A stretch of 64,000 nt of DNA from Archegozetes longisetosus. Its lineage: Eukaryota > Arthropoda > Arachnida > Sarcoptiformes > Trhypochthoniidae. Position numbers and translations under genes: made by a program. Numbering within the stretch: the stretch's first letter is position 1; each line of letters begins with the position of its first letter. Where the stretch lies: the NCBI GenBank assembly GCA_018873245.2, contig JAEMBT020000008.1:4490001-4554000 (forward strand), given 5' to 3'. Below the pieces are notes generated by a model. That model was not told where the DNA came from. It did no database searches and saw only the letters and a program-made list of their open reading frames with translations. Shown one piece after another: positions 1 to 10,319 of this stretch.

Positions 1-92
1 AAAGATCATTTTTGTAACTTTTTTTTTAAAGAGAATTGAACATGTAGTTATTTTTCAGATGCATTAATATTACTTAGATTTATCCCAAATAT

Positions 93-341
93 TGTTTAAA
101 TTGTGAGCATATCAATTGCATAAATTTAACGCTGTTTAGTAAGAAGGGCATCCATTGTTATGAGGTACATTCAAATATTTTCGAAGTTAGTTTTGTTTAT
201 CTCTTTCATCATCATAGTTACGTCATCATTACACTACATTAAATTTAAATAATTTTTACCTTCTAATAACAAGTATTAGGAAATCTGTTTCTTCTAAAAC
301 TCGACGCAAATATTGTTTAAGTGATTGACTTTGTCATCATT
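93..341 (+). repeat. Dispersed repeat A, left flank of Merlin element
   Basis: This stretch is clearly similar, in the same orientation, to 19430-19680: both hold a match around ATTGCATAAA.TTAACGCT, then an AAATATTT.T segment, then AACAAGTATTAGG.AATCTGTTTCTTCTA and a final TTGACTTT.TCATCATTA. The copy here is interrupted at its 3' end by the Merlin element. I see no coding potential. Bases 1-92 before it hold nothing I recognise. Confidence 0.7.
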
Positions 342-2017
342 AGGGTATACTTTAGAATAAACCCCCTCCGGATTGTCTTCAAATCGGGTTTTCTAGGGGT
401 TTTCGACGCCGTAGAATCAATTTCTGGCGGTCCCAGATGTCGGAAATCAATACTTTCGGTGGAACAAAAATTTCGAACATAAGATTTCCGGTTCGACTTT
501 TCGAACTCTATTCGGTCTTCTCGACCTTCTTTAGATGTGACCGGACCGATCTCAGGCATTACCGATAAATACAACACAGGTCCTATCACTGAAAACTGTT
601 GTATTAGATCATTTCTAGTCTAGCTCTAGTCAGGGATGGACGGCGTGTACATCAGAAGATTGGTGCGCGAATGTGACGTGGACGAGCCCGAAGCTTGTCT
701 GCAGTGGTGCCAGCGAGTCGGGCTCTTGCCTGAGAATCGTTCTTGCTCGAAGTGTTGTAAAGATATGACACTTTTGAGCAAGCGGGCTGGCACTGCTGTG
801 GGCATGCGGTGGCGATGTCGCAAGTGCACAAAGGAGGTCTCTCTTGTGGGCGGGGCGGTATTCGAGGAATCAAGACTGTCCTTAGGACAGTCCCTTCTCA
901 TTTACTGTTTCATTCATGGCTTCTCTTACAAGAGTGCCATTCGTGAGACCAGCATAGGCGACGGCCAAGTGTCATCGGCCACAGTCGCCAGCTGATGAGA
1001 CCTCCCGAGGCGCCTGCTTCTAATGGGTTGACGTTCGGGTGAATGATGGCAAGATTAATGGCGCGGGTTCGGAGATCGTTGTCGATGAGGCCATGATCGG
1101 CCGCCGAAAATATAACCGTGGGCGTCTGGTCCCGGGAACCTGGGTGTTGGGCATCATTGATGTCCACACCGGGGACTTAGGATTAAGGTGTCCGGACAAC
1201 CGTCGGGACGCCGCGACATTATTGGCCATAATTAGCCAACATGTTGAAGCAGGAACGACGGTAATGACGGACTGATGAAAATCCTATGGTGGACTGGATA
1301 CCCGAGCATTCAATCACCTCAGGGTTAACCACTCGTGCCACTTCGTCGACCTTGACACCTGGGCGAACACTCAGCGCATCGAATCGTCCTGGCGTGCAAT
1401 GAAGCGCCGTATTTGCCGAGGTGGCGTGCCGAAAAAGACCCTGGGTAACCATTTCTGTGAATATCTTTGGCAACGTGACGTGAAACGTCGCGGTGTCGAT
1501 CCATTCGCAGAGATGATCCAGTTGCTCAGGGGACTGCGGGCGCATTACTGAGGCGTACGGCGCTAAAACGGCCTTTTTCAAGGCCTCGGGTAGGTAAGAT
1601 CATTCCGGTGAAAAAACTGACCAAGGTGGATAAAATCCAACCCCACCTCTACGCGGTATACACTGGGTTCGGCGAACAGGCTCTGGTTTTGATGTTTTGG
1701 TGGCTTTGGTCCTTGCATCCATCTCCGACTAAAGTTAGATTAGAAATGAGCTAATTGAGCAATTTTTCTGTGACAAGATTAGTGTCTAGTTTATCGGAAA
1801 CAGCTTTAATGGGATTAGCCGGCCACGGGGAACACGGAAAATGGCAGAAAAAGTGTGAAAAGTAGAACTGGAAGTTGGAAATTAGACATTTTTGTTGCAC
1901 AGGAAGTATTGATTTCCGACATCTGGGACCGCCAGAAATGGATTCTATGGCGTTGAAAACCCTAGAAAACCCGACTTGAAGATGATCCGGAGGTGGGCCT
2001 ATTCTAAAGTATACCCT
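342..2017 (+). mobile_element. Merlin-type DNA transposon, degenerate
   Basis: The element is bounded by long terminal inverted repeats. The left end from 342 (AGGGTATACTTTAGAAT) matches the reverse complement of the right end at 2001-2017, and the similarity continues inward for roughly 125-165 bp at each side, including a shared GGCGGTCCCAGATGTCGGAA stretch. Between the arms is a transposase of the IS1595/ISXO2 class, the hallmark of Merlin. No convincing 8-9 bp target duplication is visible, so one end may have been rearranged. The element is GC-richer than its surroundings. Confidence 0.85.
636..1551 (+). pseudogene. Merlin transposase (IS1595/ISXO2-like DDE), broken
   Basis: The reading starts with ATG at 636. 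The N-terminal part has a zinc-ribbon-like CxxC pair (CSKC, then CRKC). A frameshift is needed near 1000-1035. The catalytic half then reads in one frame to a TGA at 1549-1551. It contains VVDEAMIGRRKYNRGR (first catalytic D/E region), GTWVLGIID, and a C-terminal NHLRVNHSCHFVD followed by NTQRIESSWQAMKRR. Two consecutive TGA codons at 1273-1278 interrupt the place where the family normally has a Cys-Trp pair. It is therefore a dead copy. In active relatives this enzyme excises and integrates the element through a DDE nuclease fold. Confidence 0.85.
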
Positions 2018-2112
2018 CAATGTGTTGATCGGACCACTGAATGGTGAGCTCATTAAACCTACGCTCGTAATTTTCTTTAAAAACAACCGATAGAACAAGC
2101 ATAGACACGTCA
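2018..2112. repeat. Dispersed repeat B, right flank of Merlin element
   Basis: The reverse complement of this stretch matches 12186-12290. The core TAGGTTTAATGAGCTCACCA and the following GGTCCGA.CAAC are shared. No coding content is seen. Confidence 0.65.
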
Positions 2113-2439
2113 TGCTTTATAATCGAATAAAACCAAATTCGAAAGTTAAACTTCTTGTAATAGCTTTAAGTATACATGATTCTTAATCTATAGAAAACTT
2201 TAAAATATTTGTGTTAATATAAATCAAATTACATACACTGCTTTGAATTATCTGCGAATTAATTCGTGAGAAATATTTCACAATAATCACATTTATTGCA
2301 AATAAGAAATTATTAAAAAGGTGTCCCCATCACCAAAATTTATTCGAAGAAATTACAGAATTTCATTTACCACCAGAACCTAAAATTGCAAGATGAGGCA
2401 CTTGGCTTAAGACTGGTCTTTACTAATTGGAAAATTTCT
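2113..2439. other. Intergenic, nothing recognised
   Basis: AT-rich sequence with no supported ORF, RNA or clear repeat. Confidence 0.5.
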
Positions 2440-2910
2440 CGAGTATCAAATAAGTTAATTACTTACAGTTTTAATGACTGTCTGTATATATGCACTAAGT
2501 TATTTCTGGCATTTCCGCCGAATGGGATTTGAACTTGACGGTTAAGTCCAAACTTGATTTTCTACTGATCTTTGTATTCTTGGGTTAAATTGAGTGAACT
2601 TTTCATCTAACCTTTTGAGATGTCTTTTAGAAGCTACTCTCTTTCATCATAATAATTTAATTTAAGCAAGAATTGCATCAATTTGCTTCGCGACCTCATG
2701 CTATCCTCAGTTTAATTTCAATTACTAAATGGACACTTAACTATTCTATAGAATACTTTGAACAAAACTGTCTCACCATAATGTTTTTATGCCGTTATGA
2801 AAAATCGATATGTAAAACTTAGGATCAAGAAAATCAATGAATGCGCCTAAATAAGCTCATAAGATGCTATTGTTGGGAAACTGTCCGATGGAAATATATG
2901 ATACCAAATG
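2440..2910 (+). repeat. Arm of a large dispersed inverted repeat (repeat C)
   Basis: The reverse complement of 10320-10765 aligns along this region. Shared landmarks are AGTTAATTA.TTACAGTTT, GACTGTCTGT, a TTATTTCTGGCA.TT stretch, GGATCAAGAAA-type sequence and ATAAGCTCATAAGATGC. Divergence is moderate with several indels. The two arms are 7.4 kb apart in opposite orientation. Confidence 0.7.
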
Positions 2911-3419
2911 AATTATAAATGATATAAGTAGAGTTTTTAGTTACAAGTCATTTAAAATTCTGAATTATGGACTAATATTTTGAGTGAAATTTTTTCTCAA
3001 TATCGTGAAACGGATTCTCTTCTCTTTAGATAAAACTTTGGCGGGTCTAAAGGATTGGAGAGTTATTTAAATTATGTGAATACATTTAAATGCACTTTAT
3101 CTGTGAAGCTATTAAGAAAATCAGTTTCGCAGTGTCTCTTTTGACTCTATTTAGAGTCAAAAGAGCTGTATGTCTCTCTTTTGACTCAATAATTATGAAA
3201 TGATAAAAAATGCTATAAATTTAAACACAAAATATTTTTAATGAAAAAAATATGAAATAAATTAATATAATCAAGAATTTTTGAATATTGAAACATGAAA
3301 ACTTAAATTCTGATCAAATAGATTTTTTCTCTATGCCATAAATTTAGAATTATAAACCTCGAACTGAAATAAAATTAGTAAAATTATAGTTTAAAGATAC
3401 AGAACAAATACACAAATTA
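2911..3419. other. Intergenic; short perfect hairpin at 3138-3163
   Basis: No gene is seen. Bases 3138-3147 (CTTTTGACTC) and 3154-3163 (GAGTCAAAAG) form a perfect 10-bp stem with a 6-base loop. A third copy of the arm follows at about 3176-3187. The rest is AT-rich and featureless. Confidence 0.5.
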
Positions 3420-4170
3420 TAGAAGAAATTCAGTGTAAGAGTGTTTGAGTCTATAGGGTTCCTGACTCTCCACCCACAAGTGTGATACATTGTTGGACTC
3501 AGTACTTCGAGCTAAACATTTCGATGCCTTATTTAACCAGCTCCGACCCGAACTTGGCCACTTATGGCCAACTCTGTCCAGCACCCGACGGGAATGTTCA
3601 ATCTTCACCAGATTCGAATTGTGGACTCTTCTCATCGCCCTGAGTCCAACGATGCCTTATTTAACCAACCCACCCTAACGTGGTAAGTAGAGGTAGTGGT
3701 AGGTCACCGTAATTCCCTAGCTCTCTATGGAAGATAGCGTATTTGCGAAAATTGAACTCGAAATGATGAGTAGCTCTTATAACTTTTGGTAAAGATTGAT
3801 CATCCCCACCGGGTGCTAGACAGAGTTGACCATAAGTGGCCAGGTTTATGTCGAAGGTGGTCAAGTAAGATATCTTTGGGCTCAGAATTAGTGCTCCACA
3901 CGGGTCGAGTCGATTTGAGGGGTGAATCCGGGCTAATGAGTCTAAAGTGGTTCTCGACTCCCAAATACGATATATCATTGGATTCAGTTCGTCAAGCTGA
4001 ACATTTTTATGCCACACTTGACCACTTCTGATCCGAGCCTGACCACTTCTGGACAACTCCCGGCGGGAGTGGCTAACCCAGCCAAGTGATATATCATTGG
4101 ACTCAGGACATCGAACTGAGCATCTTGATAACTCACTTGATTATTCATCACAAGCAGTTCTCAAGATATC
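3420..4170. repeat. GC-richer dispersed repeat block with stem-loop motif
   Basis: The block is built of diverged copies of one family: a segment around CGGGTGCTGGATAGAGTTGG and CCATAAGTGGCCAGGTTCGG, and a palindromic motif around TCATTGGACTCAG..CGAGCTGAACAT. Copies occur here at 3461-3670 (mostly the reverse sense), 3781-4075 and 4086-4130. Related copies sit at 4359-4570 and 5080-5185. ORFs of 62-131 codons inside it run on both strands and follow the repeat, so I do not treat them as genes. Confidence 0.7.
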
Positions 4171-4190
4171 CATCATTGTTTGGTTTAGTA

Positions 4191-4358
4191 CCTCGTAATG
4201 GATAAACCTGGATTCTCGAGTCGTAACCTAAACAAGCCTGATATAAACTAAGGGAGAATAAGTTAGGTCACGAAGCCACCTAAACTATTATACCTCAGTA
4301 TAAATCAGGTTTGGCTTGGGTTACAACTTGGTAAAACCAGGTTTACCCATTTTCGAGG
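4191..4358. mobile_element. Small MITE, TIR CCTCG..AATGG..TAAACCTGG
   Basis: Terminal inverted repeats of about 21 bp: CCTCGTAATGGATAAACCTGG at the left and the reverse complement of CCTCGAAAATGGGTAAACC at the right end, 168 bp overall. A second, more diverged copy in the opposite orientation is at 20727-20841, with the same flanking GTTTGGTTTAGTA on one side, so the repeat may extend beyond the TIRs. Confidence 0.6.
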
Positions 4359-4640
4359 GGGTTGGGTCTTGGTGGCCAGAAGTGGTCAGGTTCGGGTTGG
4401 AAGTAGTGAAGTGTGGTATCAAAGTGTTCAGCTCGACGAACTGAATCCAATGATGTATTACACTTGGAGGTGGGGGTCGGGAACCCCTTTAGACTCATTA
4501 GCCCGGATTTACCCGATTTGAGCGATTTGTCAAATTGATTCAAACTTTCGAGTTCAAATCTCTAGAAGATTTGACTCGAGCGCAGTCGAGTCGAGTTTGA
4601 GTCCAACTCGAGTCTGGGTATGATTCAATTAGTTTTGAGA
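4359..4640 (-). repeat. Inverted copy of the 3420-4170 repeat family
   Basis: Contains GGTGGCCAGAAGTGGTCAGG, the palindrome AGCTCGACGAACTGAATCC at 4431-4449, and TAGACTCATTAGCCCGGAT. These are the reverse complement of segments at 3920-4070. It is followed by a short run of GACTCGAG-type repeats at 4568-4612. Noncoding. Confidence 0.65.
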
Positions 4641-4664
4641 CATTTGAATTCTTTTGAGCTGTAA

Positions 4665-4890
4665 AAATGTACTATGATTTCAACATTCTGAAACCTTTTA
4701 GAGCATTCTAGAAATCTGTAGAGTATTCTATAAAGCTATGGAATAATCTAGTACTTACTAGAACATTCTAGAAGCCCATGGAATATTCTAGAACTTATTA
4801 AAGCATACTAGAAACTTATTGAATATTTTGGAACTTTTTAAAGCATTCTACAATCTTGTAACATATTCAGGAACTATCTAGGACGCATGC
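4665..4890. repeat. Degenerate tandem repeat carrying HSE-like motifs
   Basis: The unit is about 41-43 bp, built from two half-units of the form AGAGCATTCTAGAA...GGAATATTCTAGAAC. About five diverged units are visible. The repeat contains perfect three-box heat-shock-element matches (GAACATTCTAGAA, GAATATTCTAGAA) and several imperfect ones. No adjacent gene is seen. Confidence 0.7.
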
Positions 4891-5436
4891 ATTTTAGCAT
4901 AAAAGGGGGTCTACTCTACACTTTCGTTCGATATTTAAGTTGAAAAACTTATGTAATCCATTAATATAAGTTTATTCGAGTCTTCGAGTAGGCTCGGTGC
5001 GAGTACAAATAAAATCGATTCGCGGTTTGAACAGACTCGACTCGAACTCAATTTGTAAATTCGGAGCACTACTCAGAATGATGAGCAGAGTCCACAATTC
5101 GAATCTGGTGAAGATTGACCACTCCGTCGGGTGCTGGATAGAGTTGGCCATAAGTGGCCAGGTTCGGTTTGGTTGTGCACCTTTTTAATTTAAGCAAATC
5201 TTAATTTTTAGTATAACTTTTTAAAAATATACTACGGTACAACGAATTGAACTAAACTTTCTAATAGTCAGTAAGGAGTATTGGTTCAATTGTTTAAAAA
5301 TATCCAGAACTTACTGTATTCAAAAATTATAATTGCGAAATGGTGATATCACGATTAATTTTCTCAAAATTTGTGCGATTTTCTTCAAAGACACACTTAA
5401 TAACTAATAAAATGTAATGAGTAACCTTTAATTACA
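4891..5436. repeat. Tail of repeat block, then AT-rich spacer
   Basis: Bases 5080-5185 are a further copy of the 3781-3870 segment (GAAGATTGACCACTCC, TGGATAGAGTTGGCCATAAG). The remainder to 5436 is AT-rich without supported features. Confidence 0.55.
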
Positions 5437-5876
5437 TACAGTCTGTCCTTTTATCTTCTAAACTCAAATATTGAGTACAATTTTTCTTTAAAATTACGCA
5501 TCGATCAGATGCACTTATGAATAAAGTTTGAAATAAATCTTTGGAAAGATTATTTCTTAATCATTATGTTTTGTTTAAAAAACACTTTTAGTGTCCGAAA
5601 TGGTGTTTACAATAAAAGAGAGAGTTTTTATTTATAAAACGTTTTTATAAAATGAAATTTGAAAAATAACTCCTGAAACTTTATTAAAAGTTTCAGACAA
5701 TATGATTAAAAGAGTTAGACTTTGTTTAGAAAATAACGGAGAACACTTTCAACACATGTTATAAAGTATCAAATTTTGAATCGATGAGTAATTTATTTGA
5801 CATCTGATTAAAATATCAAAATATAAAATGCTTTAACTGCTTGATCTGAGTTTAGAAGATAAAAGGACAGACTGTA
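5437..5876. mobile_element. Tc1/mariner-type MITE with TA target duplication
   Basis: A 30-bp perfect terminal inverted repeat: 5437-5466 (TACAGTCTGTCCTTTTATCT and on) is the reverse complement of 5847-5876. The TA at each outer edge fits a TA target-site duplication. The 440-bp interior has no ORF. Its right end lies only 2 bases before the target duplication of the hAT element. Confidence 0.85.
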
Positions 5877-5892
5877 TACTTTTAAACAGTGA

Positions 5893-6003
5893 TGCACACG
5901 CTCGACGCTCACGCTCGACGCTCGCGCTCGCGTTCGGTTGGAAACTGGCGCTCGGCGCTCACTTTTTCAAGGCGCTCGAGCGCCGAGCGTTTACCGAGCG
6001 TCA
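5893..6003. repeat. Left subterminal GCTCGAGCG array of the hAT element
   Basis: About a dozen copies of CGCTCG or its complement CGAGCG in 110 bp, with the palindrome GGCGCTCGAGCGCC inside. Such arrays are the usual binding sites for hAT transposase N-terminal domains; here that is inference. Confidence 0.8.
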
Positions 6004-7097
6004 AGTCAGCAAAGTTCACAAATTGAAAGGCTTTTAAACACAAAACTTATTTATTTTATTTGAGCTGTAATTTTATCTGTAAATATATATTTCATGTGAT
6101 AGTCATTGATTGAAAGCCATTCAGACAAATAACTTTAGCCTAAAAGATGATGTCATATAAGTGAAATGCTTATATTAAAGATATGTGAACACATTTAGTT
6201 TCAGACTCAAAAAGTCGTCAAACGCTACAGTAATTATTTGATCTTTTAATACTGATCGTGAATCTACGGGGGGTAAATGTTTATAAGAAATGATAGAACA
6301 ATCTGATCAAAATCTTTAAATATCTCTCATACTTTATTATACATGTATTGGTATATCGATTTATAAGAATAGCAGTTTTTAGAGTTCTATTCAATTCAGA
6401 GTTTCTGTACATAAGATATTATTTTTCTTACATATATATACACATATACTTTCCTTTACAGTTGCAGATGTTATGACTTTCATGAGATGTTATTTCTCGA
6501 GCTTTTTGTCTACTTTTAGAGACAGAGGTTCCTGAATCATAGAAATTACTGTAAAACTAACAATATGTGAAATTATTACATATTTGAGCAAATGTTTAAT
6601 GTCATCTAATTTATTTTTCTTGATTTTTGTATAATTATTGTATGCATTTTGTAGATCTTAGAAATCAAATTTTTCTACCGCAACAGATTTTACAGTACTG
6701 AATATCGCTTGTGTTATAGATACTGAAATGATTTGAATGTCATTTTATTCTGAGAAAACATGAGTATCTTTCAAAGCTTGTTTACGTTAAAATGCATTTT
6801 ATTTTAGCATTTGATTCGATAAAACTTTTATCAAATCCTAACATAGACTGGTATAAAATTCGTTAATCCTTAGTGCATATAAAGCCAGCCAAAAAGTCTG
6901 GCTTCGACTCTGCGGGAGCCTTAACCTTTTTCTTGCTTATTTCAATGGTATGGGCCTACAATTCATTTGGTTTTTAATGACTTCTTGAATCTGAAACCAA
7001 GGTTATTGTTTCAAAACTACTTATTGATCGTGTTTTGATCTTATTATTTGAGTTATTATTTTAAAATTATTATTTTATATAAAATCAAACTTTGAAA

Positions 7098-8879
7098 ATG
7101 AGTTCTCATAGTGAGAGAAGTGATGAGTTAGATATAGATCTAATTAGTGATAATGAAGGAGAAAAAGTAGACAAATGGAAAACAACTGATTATTTTTTTA
7201 ATGACGAAAATGAAAAAATATTTAAATGCAAATTTTGTGATCTTAAGTATTCTCATAAAACTTCTACAACTATATTGAAGAGACATTATAATAAACAACA
7301 CTCAATTCCATCAAAACAGTTGAAAATGACTTCTTTTTTTAAGACAGCAGTCCCAAAAGAAAATAAAACTTTTAGACAGTGTTTGTCCGAATTCATAATC
7401 AGTGGTAATCATGCGTTCAATATTGTTGAAGAGCCTGACTTTGTGCAACTCATCAGGTCATTATCTAATGTAGAGATACCCAAACGTATGACAATAAAAG
7501 AGATATAATTCAGTTATATAAAGATTTAAAGATCAAAACAATTGAAATGTTCAAAGATATGAACAGTAATATAGCTATTACTACGGATATATGGACTTCA
7601 CTTTCAAATGATCCATACATTGCAATTACAGCTCATTTCTTCAAAAATAGTAAGTTATGTCACGTTTTATTAGAATTTGATTTAATACCTCATCCACACG
7701 ATGCCGAACAAATTAAATATACTGTACAATGTGTTCTTGAGAATTATGGAATTATTAATAATATCATATCAATAACAACAGATAATGCAGCTAATAATAT
7801 ATCAGGCATTGCATTATTTAAAGATTATCTCAAAGAAGACTTATTCATTGAGAGAGATATATCATTTATCATGTTTCGGACATGTTTTAAATCTTTGCGT
7901 TCAAGATGGCATTAAAACAATTGCAGATTCATTGAAAAACTTGAGGAACTTGTGCTCATCTATGAAAACTTCTTCAAAACAAAAGCAGCTATTAGAGGAA
8001 ACATCACTTGCTTTAAAACAAAAATATTACAAATTAAAAAGAGATACAAATGTGCGCTGGAATTCGACTTACGTAATGATTGAACGAGCACTAAGATTGA
8101 AAAGAGTGTTGAAATCTTTAAGTTGTGAAGAAGAAAATAATGTCTTCACAAAATACAAAATATCTGAAAAGTGGGAAAACTTGAGCGCTATTCATGAGTT
8201 TTTGAAGCCTTTTTTTGAAGCAACTCTTATGGTCTCTCAACAAAGCTATCCGAGTTTGTGTGTAGTTATTCCTCTTTATGGCACATTGTTAAAACATTTG
8301 CAAAGCTATGAAAATAGTAGAAATCTAATTCTGAAAAATTGTTCAAAGTTGATGGAATTGAAGCTTAAATCGTATGAAAATAAGCTTAAGAACGATTTGA
8401 GTTTTTATTCTGTCATTTTGGATCCAAGACTTAATATTCATTATTTCAAAGAATCTCTGATTGACGAAGAGTTGAATGCACTTAAAGAAAAATTTCTTAA
8501 ATTTTACAAAACAAACTATTGCAATGAATCGCTTTCGACATTAAAAGAGACTACTAAAGTCACTTTATCCCTTATGCATTCAATTTATAAAAAAAGAAAA
8601 ATTAGTGACGATGAAGAAGTGGAGCGTTATTTTGAAATTGCTTTAGAAGACTCAGAGATTGATTTGATTAAGTGGTGGACAACACATAAAACATCATTTC
8701 CTCATTTATACAAAATGGCATTCGATTATCTCAATATACCGGCAACAAGTGTTCCCAGCGAACAAATATTTTCTAAAGCGGGTGATGTAATCACTAAAAA
8801 GCGAAACAGACTGTCTAAAGATTCTATACAATCAATAATGTGTGGCGATTCTATGTCTAAATTTTTTAAAACAGAATAA
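7098..8879 (+). pseudogene. BED-type hAT transposase, two frameshifts
   Basis: I take the ATG at 7098 as start, since the upstream in-frame TTG is not a eukaryotic start. Frame 1 runs to 7507 and holds a BED zinc finger (FKCKFCDLKYSH, then KRHYNKQH). A one-base shift near 7490-7502 leads into frame 2 (ITTDIWTS, ITTDNAANN: RNase H-like core with catalytic Asp residues). A second shift near 7860-7885 leads into frame 3 (CFGHVLNLCVQDGIK, VRWNSTYVMIER), which ends with the hAT C-terminal dimerisation region (IKWWTTHKTSFPHLYKMAF, ATSVPSEQIFSKAGD). All conserved blocks are present in order, so the copy is young. The frameshifts could be mutations or sequencing errors in A-rich runs. Confidence 0.9.
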
Positions 8880-8981
8880 GCCATGCTTTTTTGTATAAAA
8901 ATTTATATTTAGCATAAACTATCTTTTTTATATTAAAAATATTTAAACTATATTTCTAATATGTAAAAATACGTACCAAGA

Positions 8982-9090
8982 CTTGACGCTCAACGCTCGC
9001 GCTCGGCGCTCGGGGGTCAGACGCTCGAGCGTCCACTCACGCTCGACGTTCGCGCTCGCTACCGAGCGCCAAACGCTCGAGCGTTGAGCA
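8982..9090. repeat. Right subterminal GCTCGAGCG array of the hAT element
   Basis: Mirror of the left array: repeated CGCTCG/CGAGCG, including ACGCTCGAGCGT at 9032-9043 and 9073-9084. It runs into the terminal repeat ending CATCACTG at 9096. Confidence 0.8.
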
Positions 9091-9133
9091 TCACTGCTTT
9101 TAAAGGAAAATAAATGTCTGATAAGGTGCTAAC

Positions 9134-9290
9134 TATATTTGTAGCTTGTTTTTTAAGAAATACCTTAGCGAATAGGCTTTTAGTATTATTAAAAATACAT
9201 TCTACATTGAATTTAATGTAGAAAGTATTTTTAGTGCATATTGAAGGCCTATTCGCTAAGGTACGTCTTCAAAAACAGGCTACATTTATA
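9134..9290. repeat. 157-bp near-perfect palindrome (foldback MITE)
   Basis: The two halves are inverted complements around about 9212. Shared arm landmarks are TACCTTAGCGAATAGGC, AAAATAC.TTCTACATT and the outer GTAGC.TGTTTTT. There is almost no loop. No target duplication is obvious. A transcript would fold into a long hairpin, but a compact transposon remnant is the simpler reading. Confidence 0.75.
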
Positions 9291-10319
9291 GGTACAAGTT
9301 GATAATACAGATAATAACTAGACCTATAATGAGCAATAACTTATCAAAATGTTATTCTATATTTGTATAACCTTGGCTAAATCGTCAACACAATGAATGA
9401 TAAGAGTTAATAAAATTTTCATAAAATTTGTGATTCATATGACAAAACGTCAATGTTATTGATTTAAAAAAAATAAAACTGTAAATGATGAAAAGGATTT
9501 CTTTCTTCAACGTGCTATGTCTTCGGATTACATTGAATTAAATCATAGGTAATGAGAGATGCAATCAGTTTATTTGAATTAAAGATCTTGAGAAGAAACC
9601 ATATCTATATTTTTCGTAGAAATTGGTTAAATCTAGTTCTTTTTAGATAAAGACCATAAATTTGAACTCGTTTAATATTTTTGCTGCCTCTAAGTTGTTA
9701 AGTGTGACGTCAAAAGTCTTTTGATAAACATCAATTAATTTAAGGTTGAATGAGACATTTTCCGTTTTTTAAACATGTTAAAAGCATTTGCATATAGACT
9801 GTTTTTTAAAGTTAAAAAAAATTTAGGCGTCCTTGGCGTTAAAGATAACGAACTTGTATTTCAGAATCAGCAACGGCTAAACTCACCCAAAAATGAATGC
9901 AATTTCATTTTTCTTTGTTTTTGAGGTAATGTGTGTAACACAAGAGTATGGAGTGAAAATAGGTAGAAAACCAATTCAATGAAAAGAATTCCTTTATCAT
10001 GTTAACAATCAGCATGTGAATAAATATTTAGTAATAATTTACTTTTATTAATTGATTGTTAAAGACAAATTTTGCATGGATTATGTCTTCATAATTACTT
10101 GAAATTTACTTTTCTATTATTACTCAAGTAGTTGACTAATAAGTATGAAAAGGATTCTGAGCGACACATTCATCACATATATTCATTAATACCATTAAAA
10201 ATTATAAGTAATGTTCATTTGCATTGCAATAAAAGTTTCAATCATATTTAAATGATTTATAACCGAATAATCTAGTCATATCTTTCGTAATTCATTTGAC
10301 GTCAGGTATTTCCATCCAA
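9291..10319. other. Intergenic, nothing recognised
   Basis: AT-rich sequence with no ORF worth keeping and no RNA gene or clear repeat that I can support. Confidence 0.5.

Larger units (their letters stand above)
5879..9104 (+). mobile_element. hAT element with perfect 8-bp TSD, near full length
   Basis: The element spans 5887-9096 (3210 bp). It starts CAGTGATGC and ends GCATCACTG, and is flanked on both sides by CTTTTAAA (5879-5886 and 9097-9104), a perfect 8-bp duplication as expected for hAT. It encodes a BED-finger hAT transposase. Both subterminal regions (5893-6003 and 8982-9090) are packed with GACGCTCG/CGCTCGAGCG motifs in direct and inverted orientation, in an otherwise AT-rich setting. 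Bases 6004-7097 are a noncoding leader. Confidence 0.93.

Noticed and set aside
317..589. 90-codon minus-strand ORF
   Set aside because: It lies across the Merlin left inverted repeat and reads repeat sequence; the same holds for the ORF at 1751-2113 in the right arm.
3417..4543. Several 60-131 codon ORFs on both strands
   Set aside because: They follow the GC-rich repeat copies, occur in both orientations of the same repeat and have no domain.
7092..7097. Upstream start for the hAT transposase
   Set aside because: The codon is TTG; the ATG at 7098 is in the same frame.
5893..9090. CpG island / promoter for a host gene
   Set aside because: The CG-rich stretches are the subterminal arrays of the hAT element and are bounded exactly by its ends.
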